A stretch of DNA of 64,000 nucleotides from an uncultured Collinsella sp. (GTDB lineage Bacteria; Actinomycetota; Coriobacteriia; Coriobacteriales; Coriobacteriaceae): contig CAKUOD010000012.1 of NCBI GenBank assembly GCA_934668695.1, positions 1 through 64,000 of the forward strand, given 5' to 3'. Of the stretch, positions 35,680-43,885 are shown piece by piece. The notes below the pieces were generated by a model. It did not search any database. It was not told the origin of the DNA and saw only the letters and a list, made by a program, of their open reading frames with translations. Position 1 is the stretch's first letter. Each line of letters begins with the position of its first letter. The translations under genes were made by a program, and so were the position numbers.

Positions 35680-38600
35680 TTACTGATTGGTAGGTTCGTT
35701 ACCCAGGTCTTGCGAGGCGAGTTTCTGTTCTTCGCTAAACTCGTCCGCTTCGGCGAGTTCTTCGGCGGTCGCTGCTCTCGGAGCGGACTCGTCGGCATCG
35801 CAATGATCGAAAACGAGTTGATAGGGGGCGATGTCGCGGCGGGAAAGCATGAGCTTTACCTCACGGCGCAAAGAACGCATGACGCTGCCGCGATCGGTCT
35901 CCTTGCAGGTGGCGACAACGCGAATGGTCATAGCGGTGCTGCTAAGGTCGACCACGCCCTTGTAGAAGGGTCCATCGATAATGGCGGGAACGCGGTCATG
36001 CACGCTTTTGAGCTCGTCTTTAAGCACATTTTCAACATAGGGTAGAGATTCTCCCACCGGGATAGTGACATCTATGCTGGCGTAAGAATTAAGTTTTGTC
36101 ATGTTGGTGACATTCGAAATCGAGCTGTTGCGTAGGAGCAGAACATTGCCGTTGCCGTCATTGATCTTTGTGGTTCGCACGCCAATCTCCATAACGGTGC
36201 CGGTATTGCCGCCAACCGAGATGACGTCTCCAACGCGGAACTCGCCTTCAAAGATAATAAAGAGCCCGCATAAGATATCCGTGATGAGGTCTTTGGCTCC
36301 AAAGGAGACGGCGAGCGTGATGATGCCTGCCGAGGCTAAAAGCGTTGCGGTATCGACACCCAAAACACCGAGGCACCAATAGAGCATAGCGATGAGAGTC
36401 CCGTATTTTGTCAGGCTCGAGAGAAGTCGACATATCGTTTCGCCGCGCGCTCCAAGCACGTTGGACAACATGCGAAGAAGCGCCTGCGCGATAGCGCACA
36501 CTGTGAGAGCCACACAGGCGTACATGATTGAAGCGGTGAGTGCGAATATGTTGAGACCGTGCTGCCAGTCGTTACCTAGGATGTAGGTAAATACCGAATT
36601 CGGGCCAAACAGAGCGTCTTTAAGCAAGACGGCCAAAAAGACGACAAACACCGCGATGCCGGTAAACCATCTAAGGACTGTGCCGAGTTTTTGCTCGGGG
36701 GTTTTGTCCTCCCATTTAAAGGAGATGTTGAGCCATCGGCCAATGGCGCTTTCGCTGTGTTTGACACGGCCATCGGACGTCGTGACGGTGATGTTGTGCC
36801 GTCTTGTCGCGAAATCGTCTTCGCGCTTCGAACGCTTTTCTTCGACTTTTATGGTGTCGAGTGTCAGCAATGGGTAGATAAGGGCAAAGCAAATGGCGGC
36901 GATAACTCCGGTTGCGATTGTGAGCGGAACGCGCTGGTGCATAAAGGAGTCTTCGGGTGCCGCGACGTAAACGTAATAGTCGCCAGTCTCCAAGCAGGAG
37001 GCGTAGAGTTTTTGGTTGTCGATGTTGACGAAGTCGCTAAAGCCGTCTGCAAGCTGCTCGTCAGTCAGTCCTATTTCGGATGCCTTTTTCCCCAAAAGAA
37101 GGTCGTTGGGATGATATGCGACGGTACCGTCTTTTTTCTCGATTGCAAAGGCGAAGCCTCCGGCGCCCGCCTTGATGCCATCGAGCACCGCGTCGATCTT
37201 GGTGCTCTTGAGCATTTCTTCTAAGCGCATGGGACGCACGGCAATCTGCACGATTCCGTCTGCAATGCCATCCTGATCGTAGAGTGCGACTCCGATGTAC
37301 TGATATGTCTCGCCGGTGGTTCTGTTGATAGAGAGGGGCTGTATATATTCATCCTTGCCTCCCAAAAGCGAGCGGAACTCGTAGGAGGAGTCACCGTACT
37401 TGGTCGAAAGGCTGTAGGATCGCTGCGACGTGCTCGAGATCGTCATATTGCCGTCGCCGTCGTAGAGATAAATTGACTCGATGTTGAGCGTTTTTGCCAT
37501 GCTGTGCAGGTCGGCTCGCGTGGCGAGCTCTGGATTGTGCTCAACGATGTAGGCGATAATGTGGCAGGCAGTGGCATAGTGTTCGCTATATTGCCTCGTA
37601 AGCTCATCCTCGCGCAGCGCATTATTTTTGAGCGTTTGGTCGATCTGCTCTAAGCGCTCCCGATTGACCGTCGCCTGGCTCGAAAGGGCAAAGAGCGTTT
37701 GCATATAGAAGGTTACTGCCAAAAGTAAGACGAGTCCCGCAATGGACAAGGCTGTTGCGCGCCTTCCCACGGAGGGGTTAAACCGAAGGTCGCGACCGAT
37801 TTTGACGTATTCGTGATGGTCATGGTCGTCATGCTCGTCATCCGCTAAGACAAACAGGTCATAGAGTGCCACGGCGGCGACGATTGCGATGAAGGCAAAG
37901 AGGATGACGCCCACGGTGATGTTGCGCGCGGAGGCGGTATCGCTTTCGGGAATGGCGAGAACGTAATAGGTGTCATCGACCAACTTGACGCGACAATACA
38001 GGCTTGTGTTTTTGACGGAAGTGATGAATGTCTTGCCGTCCTCAAGATTGCCAATGTCGATGCCGTTGTCGAGCGCATCGGTACCTATCATGCTCTGATC
38101 GGGATGGTAGGTGATCAGGTGCGTTTTTGCCGATACGGCAAGGACATATCCGTGACTGCCGAGCGAGATGTTCTTGAGCATGCTCTCGGTCGAGCCGGTG
38201 TCCTTGACAAGGGCGTGCAGCTCTTGGGGATTTTGCTCTACGATGACCATCGTGTCGTCATCGATTTTGGCGGCATAGTATCGCATGACCCAGTCTTGAT
38301 CGGGAAGATCGACCTCAACTGGATCGGAGGGCTTGCCGGTCTCGAAGCACTGACGTAGCTGGTTGAAGCGGGCGCGGCTAAAATCGGCTTCGGTGTCAGC
38401 CGCTTTGGCGATGACGGAGCCGTCGCGTCGGGCAATGAGAACGTTGTCGACCTTGAGCAGGTCCTTGAACTCGGCCATTTTGGCATCGGTCGCTTCATAA
38501 CCGGCATCGTTGGCCGCCATAAATGCGATGCTTGCGGCACGCGTGCGATACAGGTCATCAAATGTTTGGGTGTTGTCTTTCGTTTCCGACCGGGCCGTTT

Positions 38601-38763
38601 TAACGAGATCGGGGAGTTCAGCGGCAACGCGATCGAATTCCAAAGCGTATTCCTCTTGCGATAGACGCGTTTGCATCGAGGCGAGTAGGAGTCCCATCGC
38701 TAGCGTGCAGACGGCTACGGCAATGGCAAGCGCCACGGACTTTTGTTTTAGTCGCTTGGACAT
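35680..38763 (-). CDS. MscS-family channel fused to two Cache-like sensor domains
   Basis: The 1027-residue protein has an N-terminal helix (about residues 9-29) and a dCache-like extracytoplasmic domain (about 33-278, with GSHGYVLAVSAK ... TYHPDQSMIG). Next come a helix (about 280-303), a His/Asp-rich cytoplasmic loop (about 306-317) and a helix (about 338-360). A second Cache-like domain (about 365-608, with GGFAFAIEKKDG ... AYHPNDLLLG) precedes several helices. The MscS pore helix and beta domain end the protein (AGIITLAVSFGAKDLITDIL, FEGEFRVGDVISVGGNTGTV, about 805-990). Cache domains bind amino acids or carboxylates in chemoreceptors and kinases. Here they would gate a channel, which is unusual. 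A solute-binding lipoprotein gene lies 12 bp upstream. Confidence 0.88.
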   Translation of the reverse strand: MSKRLKQKSVALAIAVAVCTLAMGLLLASMQTRLSQEEYALEFDRVAAELPDLVKTARSETKDNTQTFDDLYRTRAASIAFMAANDAGYEATDAKMAEFKDLLKVDNVLIARRDGSVIAKAADTEADFSRARFNQLRQCFETGKPSDPVEVDLPDQDWVMRYYAAKIDDDTMVIVEQNPQELHALVKDTGSTESMLKNISLGSHGYVLAVSAKTHLITYHPDQSMIGTDALDNGIDIGNLEDGKTFITSVKNTSLYCRVKLVDDTYYVLAIPESDTASARNITVGVILFAFIAIVAAVALYDLFVLADDEHDDHDHHEYVKIGRDLRFNPSVGRRATALSIAGLVLLLAVTFYMQTLFALSSQATVNRERLEQIDQTLKNNALREDELTRQYSEHYATACHIIAYIVEHNPELATRADLHSMAKTLNIESIYLYDGDGNMTISSTSQRSYSLSTKYGDSSYEFRSLLGGKDEYIQPLSINRTTGETYQYIGVALYDQDGIADGIVQIAVRPMRLEEMLKSTKIDAVLDGIKAGAGGFAFAIEKKDGTVAYHPNDLLLGKKASEIGLTDEQLADGFSDFVNIDNQKLYASCLETGDYYVYVAAPEDSFMHQRVPLTIATGVIAAICFALIYPLLTLDTIKVEEKRSKREDDFATRRHNITVTTSDGRVKHSESAIGRWLNISFKWEDKTPEQKLGTVLRWFTGIAVFVVFLAVLLKDALFGPNSVFTYILGNDWQHGLNIFALTASIMYACVALTVCAIAQALLRMLSNVLGARGETICRLLSSLTKYGTLIAMLYWCLGVLGVDTATLLASAGIITLAVSFGAKDLITDILCGLFIIFEGEFRVGDVISVGGNTGTVMEIGVRTTKINDGNGNVLLLRNSSISNVTNMTKLNSYASIDVTIPVGESLPYVENVLKDELKSVHDRVPAIIDGPFYKGVVDLSSTAMTIRVVATCKETDRGSVMRSLRREVKLMLSRRDIAPYQLVFDHCDADESAPRAATAEELAEADEFSEEQKLASQDLGNEPTNQ

Positions 38764-38775
38764 GGGTGGACTTCC

Positions 38776-39615
38776 TTAGTTCCATTTCTGGATGAGCGTA
38801 TCGATTGTTTTGTCTTTGAGCATTGAGCGTACTTCGACGGCAATCTTGGGTGAAAGTTCGGAGCCCTTCTGCGTTGCGACGGCGTAGCGCTGTGGGTTGA
38901 TGCCAAAATCGGGCAGAACGGTGCGCTCGCCATCGAGATAGGTTTTGGCAATTGCGCCATCGGTCGTCATGGCGTCGACGTCGCCGGCTTCCAATGCGTG
39001 GGAAAGCTCGGCGTAGCTTGCATATTGGCTCAGATGCCATGTGTCGTAGTCAATGTTGCCGCTCTTGGCATCCTGCTGCCGGGGGATGCCGTCCGAAAGC
39101 CCCAGCTCCAAAAACTTCGCGGCAAGTTGAGGTGCAGCGTTTGTTCCGGATACCGTGCCAATTGTTCCGCCCTCAAGCTGGGAGAAGGATTGAATGAGCG
39201 ATGTATTTTCGACAACAAGAATTACCGAGTCGGTGTAATAGGCGGCAGAGAAGTCAAACAGCTTTTTGCGTTCATCGCTTATCGAGTAGCACGCGATCAG
39301 GCAATCGACTTTTCCCGACGAGAGCATTTCTTCGCGTGTCTCGGGCGTTACGGATGTAAACGAACAGCCTCCATAGCCAAGACGGTTTGCCAACTCGTTG
39401 GCGAGGTCGATTTCGAATCCGTAGTACTTGCCGTTGTTGGGATTACGTTCGCTAAACCCGATGATATCCGAGCGAACGCCTGCGTTCAGCCTGGTCTTGC
39501 CGGACATGCCGGAAGTGCTGTTCGAGCAGGCTGGCAGTACCACGGCTGCCAGTGTGGCTCCGGCTGCCGAGATTGCCAACCGGCAGGCCTTTCGGCGTGT
39601 GACTGAATGGTCCAT
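38776..39615 (-). CDS. Extracellular solute-binding lipoprotein, family 3 (amino acid type)
   Basis: The 279-residue protein starts with a signal sequence containing twin arginines (TRRKACRL) and the lipobox LPAC, with the lipidated Cys at residue 30. A family 3 solute-binding domain follows (about 45-275; SGKVDCLIACYSISDERKKLFDFS and GDVDAMTTDGAI). Such proteins normally deliver amino acids to ABC importers, but no permease or ATPase is present. The next gene, 12 bp downstream, is the Cache-MscS channel. I chose the ATG at 39615 because GAGGA lies 6 nt upstream; an ATG at 39621 would abut it. The pairing suggests ligand presentation to the channel. Confidence 0.87.
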   Translation of the reverse strand: MDHSVTRRKACRLAISAAGATLAAVVLPACSNSTSGMSGKTRLNAGVRSDIIGFSERNPNNGKYYGFEIDLANELANRLGYGGCSFTSVTPETREEMLSSGKVDCLIACYSISDERKKLFDFSAAYYTDSVILVVENTSLIQSFSQLEGGTIGTVSGTNAAPQLAAKFLELGLSDGIPRQQDAKSGNIDYDTWHLSQYASYAELSHALEAGDVDAMTTDGAIAKTYLDGERTVLPDFGINPQRYAVATQKGSELSPKIAVEVRSMLKDKTIDTLIQKWN

Positions 39616-39796
39616 TTGCATTCCTCACGACGAATGTTCAGTCCTTTAATGATATGGACGGGCAAGTACGGAATAGTCGAGAGGCGGCGGGTAAACGGAG
39701 GGTTGAGGTGGAGGGCAATGCCTGACGGGATTTGGTGCTTTACCGCTAAATAGATGCTCGCATTCTGCGATGGGCGGTGGGTCTTGCTGCATGTGG

Positions 39797-39802
39797 GACA
39801 AT
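39797..39802 (+). promoter_or_regulatory. -10 element GACAAT upstream of rsmJ
   Basis: GACAAT lies 65 bp before the ATG at 39868 in the context GTGGGACAATAGCGG, close to that at 7193-7198. Confidence 0.35.
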
Positions 39803-39867
39803 AGCGGACGGTTGGGTGCCGACATAAACGGCGCTCACGTATTCGTTTTGCTTGTTAAGGAGTGTCC

Positions 39868-40572
39868 ATGGGCGTCGTCGATCCCTTTTCTGTTGCTCGG
39901 GCAGCGGGGCTTGAGCTGACCGGGAAGTCCGAGGGCCTCACGCTCACCGACGGTACGATGGAGTTGCGCGCCGATTTTGGCCGCATGCTGCCACGGCTCA
40001 AGCAGGGCCGCCTGCAGCAGGAGCTGCTGGTGAAGGCTGCGCGTACAAAAGGCATCGAACAACCATGGGCGATTGATGCCACGGCAGGCTTTGGAGAGGA
40101 TTCGCTGCTGTTGGCTGCCGCGGGCTTTACCGTCGATCTGTATGAGCAGGATTGCGTGATCGCGGCGCTTCTCAAGGATGCCTTGGATCGCGCGGCAGAC
40201 GATCCGGCGCTTGCGGCCGCCGTGGCGCGTATGCGCTTACATGCGGGCGAGGACAGCATTGCCGGCCTTCGCCATACGGCTGAGCTGGTCAAGCAAGGTG
40301 AGCTCGCGGCTCCCGACGTGGTGTATCTGGACCCCATGTTTCCCGAGCGCACTAAGAGTGCGGCGGTGAAAAAGAAATTCCAACTCTTGCACCATCTGGA
40401 ACAACCGTGCGCCGATGAGGAGACGCTGGTTGAAGCTGCGCTTGCGGCGCGGCCGCGCAAGGTCGTTATCAAGCGGCCGGTGAAGGGGCCGCTGCTTGCC
40501 GGCGTTAAGCCGAGCTATCAGCTTGCGGGCAAGGCCGTTCGCTACGACGTTTTGGTGCCGCCGCGTCCGTAG
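39868..40572 (+). CDS. rsmJ: RsmJ-like 16S rRNA (guanine1516-N2)-methyltransferase
   Basis: The 234-residue class I methyltransferase has DATAGFGEDSLLLAAAGF (about residues 70-87) as motif I and VVYLDPMFPERTKSAAVKKK (about 151-170) as the catalytic block. The latter is characteristic of RsmJ (YhiQ), which methylates G1516 of 16S rRNA. The N-terminal LRADFGRMLPRLKQGRLQQELLVKA segment also fits the family. AAGGAG lies 5 nt before the ATG at 39868. An upstream in-frame GTG at 39862 is less likely. The small zinc-ribbon gene converges on it. Confidence 0.88.
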   Translation: MGVVDPFSVARAAGLELTGKSEGLTLTDGTMELRADFGRMLPRLKQGRLQQELLVKAARTKGIEQPWAIDATAGFGEDSLLLAAAGFTVDLYEQDCVIAALLKDALDRAADDPALAAAVARMRLHAGEDSIAGLRHTAELVKQGELAAPDVVYLDPMFPERTKSAAVKKKFQLLHHLEQPCADEETLVEAALAARPRKVVIKRPVKGPLLAGVKPSYQLAGKAVRYDVLVPPRP

Positions 40573-40620
40573 CTTGCGTGCGATGGCCGGAGCTTCGCCA
40601 GCGCCGTGCCGATGCGGCCC

Positions 40621-40917
40621 CTATTTCCAAGGGTGTGACGTCAGGTGCCACCCGCCGCAGTATTCGCATTTGTAGCAGGCCAAACCACGCCGCCCGCGGT
40701 TTTCGCAGTCGGCCATAACTGCCTCGGCCTCGGCGCGCGTGCCGTAACGGTTTTTGCGCTCGCACGACTTGTAGCGCCAGGCTTCATCGCGCTCGGCGTC
40801 CAGAGCGTCGCGGCGTTCATCCTCGCGTGCAAACAGGTCGCTCATATCGCCGCCGGTGGCAGCGCCCAAAAACTCGCTTTTGGCCTTTGACCAGGCGGCT
40901 CGCTTTTTGCTTCCCAT
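40621..40917 (-). CDS. Small zinc-ribbon-like protein of unknown function
   Basis: The 98-residue protein has a basic N terminus, a charged helical middle and a C-terminal CXXC-type module. The module has one Cys at CERKNRYGTR, a second at ADCENRG, then CYKCEYCGGWHLTSHPW. The last part resembles a treble-clef or zinc ribbon that ends in a Trp-His pair and is common in small actinobacterial and phage proteins. I do not know a function. I chose the ATG at 40917; the upstream TTG lacks better support. It is divergent from the GNAT gene with an inverted repeat between them. Confidence 0.65.
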   Translation of the reverse strand: MGSKKRAAWSKAKSEFLGAATGGDMSDLFAREDERRDALDAERDEAWRYKSCERKNRYGTRAEAEAVMADCENRGRRGLACYKCEYCGGWHLTSHPWK

Positions 40918-40942
40918 CTGCTCCGCGCCCCTTTCCAAACGC

Positions 40943-40972
40943 TGGTATCATTGCCCAATCAAAGTGATACCA
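40943..40972. promoter_or_regulatory. 8-bp inverted repeat in a divergent promoter region
   Basis: TGGTATCA (40943-40950) and TGATACCA (40965-40972) are perfect inverted repeats with a 14-bp spacer. They lie between the divergent zinc-ribbon and GNAT genes and include a possible -10 TATCAT on the plus strand. It could be an operator or just paired -10 elements. Confidence 0.4.
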
Positions 40973-40994
40973 ATAAACGTGAGGTCGCCACGTG

Positions 40995-41483
40995 ATGATC
41001 AGAAAAACCCTCGATACCGACATTCCCGCCGTCATGGCTATCTATGACGTGGCCCGCGCCTTTATGCGCGCACATGGCAACGCCACGCAGTGGCCCGAGG
41101 GCACGCCTTCTGCCGAGCAGTTGGCTGCCGATATCGCCGCTGGTGGCAGCTATGTGTGCGAAGTCGATGGTCGCGTGGTGGCGACGTTTGCCTTTTTACC
41201 GGGTCCGGACGAGTGCTATGACGTCATCGGGGATGGCGCCTGGCGCAGCGACGCTCCATACCATGTGCTGCACCGTGTGGCGTCGGATGGCATCACGCAT
41301 GGCGTCGCAGCGGCGATGTTTGCCTTTGCCAAGGAGCGCGCCAGCCATCTGCGTATCGACACGCATCAAGACAATCTGCCCATGCAGGGCGCCATCGCCA
41401 AGGCCGGGTTTAAGCGCGCCGGTATCGTATATGTGTCGGACGGTACGCCGCGTGTCGCGTTTGATTGGCTGCGTGAGGCGTAA
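40995..41483 (+). CDS. GNAT-family N-acetyltransferase
   Basis: The 162-residue protein fits the GNAT fold. It has an N-terminal IRKTLDTDIPAVMAIYDVAR, a central VATFAFLPG strand and VASDGITHGVAAAMFAFAKERA, the usual acetyl-CoA-binding helix region. The strand-helix pair RIDTHQDNLPMQGAIAKAGF follows, which is highly typical (DTHxDNxxMQ). These enzymes acetylate amines of small molecules or proteins; the substrate is unknown. ATG 40995 was preferred to the adjacent GTG at 40992. A terminator follows at 41518. Confidence 0.87.
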   Translation: MIRKTLDTDIPAVMAIYDVARAFMRAHGNATQWPEGTPSAEQLAADIAAGGSYVCEVDGRVVATFAFLPGPDECYDVIGDGAWRSDAPYHVLHRVASDGITHGVAAAMFAFAKERASHLRIDTHQDNLPMQGAIAKAGFKRAGIVYVSDGTPRVAFDWLREA

Positions 41484-41517
41484 GAGCCAAGGCACGTATC
41501 ATCATCCAGCTCAAATA

Positions 41518-41545
41518 AAAAATGGCCCCGAGTGGGGCCATTTTT
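41518..41545 (+). terminator. Rho-independent terminator after the GNAT gene
   Basis: AAAATGGCCCC pairs with GGGGCCATTTT around a 4-nt loop (GAGT), and the pairing runs into a T tract. Confidence 0.88.
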
Positions 41546-41589
41546 GGTAAAACACGTCGTTGTGGGACTCGCATTGTTACCGCCTCAAA

Positions 41590-41715
41590 TGAGACCGGGC
41601 GGGCAAAAGGGGAGGTGCCGGCTTTCGCAAGGCGCGAACCTACGAAAATCGCCGCGCGGCAACGCGGGGCGATGAGCTCGGTCGGGGGATAGGGCCCGCT
41701 TCGCCCGCCGGCCCG
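41590..41715 (-). ncRNA. Candidate structured small RNA
   Basis: This GC-rich non-coding stretch folds with paired ends: GGCGGGC at 41598-41604 pairs with GCCCGCC at 41703-41709. Inside are a hairpin at about 41648-41673 (ATCGCC ... GGCGAT with inner CGCG pairs) and another at about 41624-41638 (TTCGC/GCGAA). On the minus strand a TACAAT -10 element at 41720-41725 would place the 5' end next to the closing stem. The family is not recognised: it lacks the SRP RNA apical loop and the RNase P core. It lies in the 305-bp gap before the TetM-like gene, so a leader role on the plus strand is the alternative. Confidence 0.35.
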
Positions 41716-41788
41716 TAAATTGTATCATCCAGTGTGGAGCGTGAGCGCCCGTTGCCGCGTGCGATGGGCTTGTAATAAGAGGAGAGCC

Positions 41789-43792
41789 ATGTCGAAGCAA
41801 GCGGTCGTTGGAATCTTGGCGCATGTCGATGCCGGCAAGACCACGCTGGCCGAGGCCATGCTGTTCAACTCGGGTCGCATTCGCAAGCGCGGGCGCGTGG
41901 ACGATGGCGATTCGCATCTGGACACTAATGCGATCGAGCGCGAGCGTGGCATCACAATTTTCTCGTCGCAGGCCGTGTTCGACCACGGTGATACCCACGT
42001 CATGCTTGTGGATGCGCCCGGCCACGTCGATTTTTCGGCCGAGGCGGAGCGCACACTGCGCGCGCTCGACTATGCGATTTTGGTTGTGAGCGCCAACGAC
42101 GGCGTGCAGGGGCACACCGAAACCCTGTGGCGCCTGCTTGCGCGCTATGACATTCCGACGTTCATCTATATCAACAAGATCGATTTGGAGAATCCCGGCC
42201 GCGATGTTTTGCTGGCACAACTTGGGCAACGTCTTTCCGAGGGCTGCCTGGATGCCAACGAACTGCTGGCGGGCGGCGCCGTTCAGGAAGACGCTGCTGC
42301 GTTGGACGAGGCGGCACTCGAGGAGTTTCTTGAGGCGGGCGAGCTTTCTGTTGCAACGCTGTCGCGCATGGTTGCCGAGCGCAAGCTCTTTCCCTGCTTT
42401 GCCGGCTCGGCGCTCAAGGACCAAGGCGTGGACGAGCTGCTGGACGGCATATGTGCGCTGATGCGCGAACAGGCGTGGCTCCCGGAGTTTGCCGCGCGCG
42501 TCTATCGTGTCAGCCGCGGGGATCGCGGTGAGCGCTTGGCTTGGGTTAAAGTGACCGGCGGCACGCTGCATGCCAAGCAGATGATTGGCGGACGTTCCGG
42601 TGCCGAGGCATGGGAGCAAAAGATCGACCAGGTGCGCATCTATAACGGCGAGAAATACGAGCTTGCCCAGGAAGTTGCCGCTGGCGGCATCTGCGCCGTG
42701 ACGGGTCTTGCGCACGTTCGCCCAGGGGACGCCCTGGGCGCGGAGCCCGCGGGCGATGCGCCCGTCATTGCGCCGGTCCTCACCTATACGGTGCTGCCGA
42801 ACGAGCACGATGTCCATACGGTGTTCAAGGCACTGACTGAGTTGGCGGACGAGGATCCCATGCTCGGCGTAAGCTGGAATACGCATCTTGAGCAGATTCA
42901 TTTGCAGTTGATGGGCGCCGTGCAACTCGAGGTCGTACAGCGGGTGTTGGCAGATCGCTTTGGCCTTTCGGTTGCGTTTGAGTCTGGCGGCATTCTCTAT
43001 AAGGAGACTATTTCGCAGCCGGTCGAGGGCGTGGGCCACTTTGAGCCGCTGCGCCACTATGCCGAGGTGCATCTACGCCTGGAGCCGTTGCCAGCGGGTT
43101 CGGGCGTGCAGTTTGGTACCGTGACCTCGACCGACGAGCTCGATCTTAACTGGCAGCGTTTGGCACTCACCAACGCCATGGAGCGCGATCACCTGGGCGT
43201 GCTGACCGGCTCGCCCATCACCGATGTGCGCATTACGCTCACGGGCGGCCGTGCGCATGCCAAACATACCGAGGGCGGCGATTTTCGCCAGGCCACGTAC
43301 CGCGCGATTCGCCAGGGTTTGATGCAGGCGCGCGAGGCCGGCGCGGCGGTGCTGTTGGAGCCGTGGTATCGCTTTGAGCTCGAGGTGCCGGGGGAGTGCG
43401 TGGGTCGGGCGCTCTCGGATGCCACGCGCATGGGTGCCGAGTACGAGCCGCCGACGATGACAGGCGACCGGGCGAAGCTTGTGGGTCGTGTACCGGCATC
43501 AGAGGTGCAGGATTACGCGCTGGAGGTGGCTGCCTACACGAGTGGTCGTGGGCATCTGTACCTGGAGTTCGCCGGCTATGCGGCATGCCATGATGCCGAG
43601 CGCGTAATCGAGACGGCCGCCTATGAGCCCGAGGCCGATCTGCCCAACACGCCCGATTCGGTCTTTTGCTCTCACGGCGCCGGTTACACGGTCAAATGGT
43701 ACGACGTACCCGCCGCGGCGCACGTAAAGATCGATCCCGCTATCTTTCGCCCCTGGCGAGCGGCAGACGCAGAGTTCTTCGGCCATAGGTGA
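41789..43792 (+). CDS. TetM-like translational GTPase (ribosomal protection protein family)
   Basis: The 667-residue protein has G1 AHVDAGKTT, TNAIERERGITIFSSQ (switch region), G3 DAPGHVDF and G4 NKID. An EF-G-like domain organisation runs to the C terminus, where a GAGYTVKWYD segment and a final basic tail correspond to TetM domain IV-V. The family ejects tetracycline from ribosomes (TetM, TetO, TetW), but chromosomal divergent members such as this one may have another ribosomal role. No resistance element surrounds it and base composition matches its neighbours. AGAGGAG precedes the ATG at 41789. Its TGA stop lies inside a palindromic repeat. Confidence 0.85.
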   Translation: MSKQAVVGILAHVDAGKTTLAEAMLFNSGRIRKRGRVDDGDSHLDTNAIERERGITIFSSQAVFDHGDTHVMLVDAPGHVDFSAEAERTLRALDYAILVVSANDGVQGHTETLWRLLARYDIPTFIYINKIDLENPGRDVLLAQLGQRLSEGCLDANELLAGGAVQEDAAALDEAALEEFLEAGELSVATLSRMVAERKLFPCFAGSALKDQGVDELLDGICALMREQAWLPEFAARVYRVSRGDRGERLAWVKVTGGTLHAKQMIGGRSGAEAWEQKIDQVRIYNGEKYELAQEVAAGGICAVTGLAHVRPGDALGAEPAGDAPVIAPVLTYTVLPNEHDVHTVFKALTELADEDPMLGVSWNTHLEQIHLQLMGAVQLEVVQRVLADRFGLSVAFESGGILYKETISQPVEGVGHFEPLRHYAEVHLRLEPLPAGSGVQFGTVTSTDELDLNWQRLALTNAMERDHLGVLTGSPITDVRITLTGGRAHAKHTEGGDFRQATYRAIRQGLMQAREAGAAVLLEPWYRFELEVPGECVGRALSDATRMGAEYEPPTMTGDRAKLVGRVPASEVQDYALEVAAYTSGRGHLYLEFAGYAACHDAERVIETAAYEPEADLPNTPDSVFCSHGAGYTVKWYDVPAAAHVKIDPAIFRPWRAADAEFFGHR

Positions 43793-43817
43793 CAAAGGGA
43801 CAGTTCCTTTGTCACCT
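43787..43817. repeat. GTGACAAAGGGA palindrome, copy 1
   Basis: AGGTGACAAAGGGA pairs with TCCTTTGTCACCT (one bulged base). The stop codon TGA (43790-43792) of the TetM-like gene is part of the left arm. Related copies lie at 47514-47544 and 48745-48775. Confidence 0.85.
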
Positions 43818-43820
43818 GCT

Positions 43821-43850
43821 GTTGGTATAACTCGGTATAAGTTGGTATAA
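43821..43850 (+). promoter_or_regulatory. Three tandem 10-bp iterons upstream of the first AAA ATPase gene
   Basis: GTTGGTATAA, CTCGGTATAA and GTTGGTATAA follow each other directly, so GGTATAA recurs at 43824, 43834 and 43844. A 10-bp period puts every copy on the same face of the helix, which suits an operator. They end 35 bp before the start codon. Confidence 0.5.
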
Positions 43851-43885
43851 CTATAGGCAGCGTTTGCCAATCCGAGGAGGCCGAC

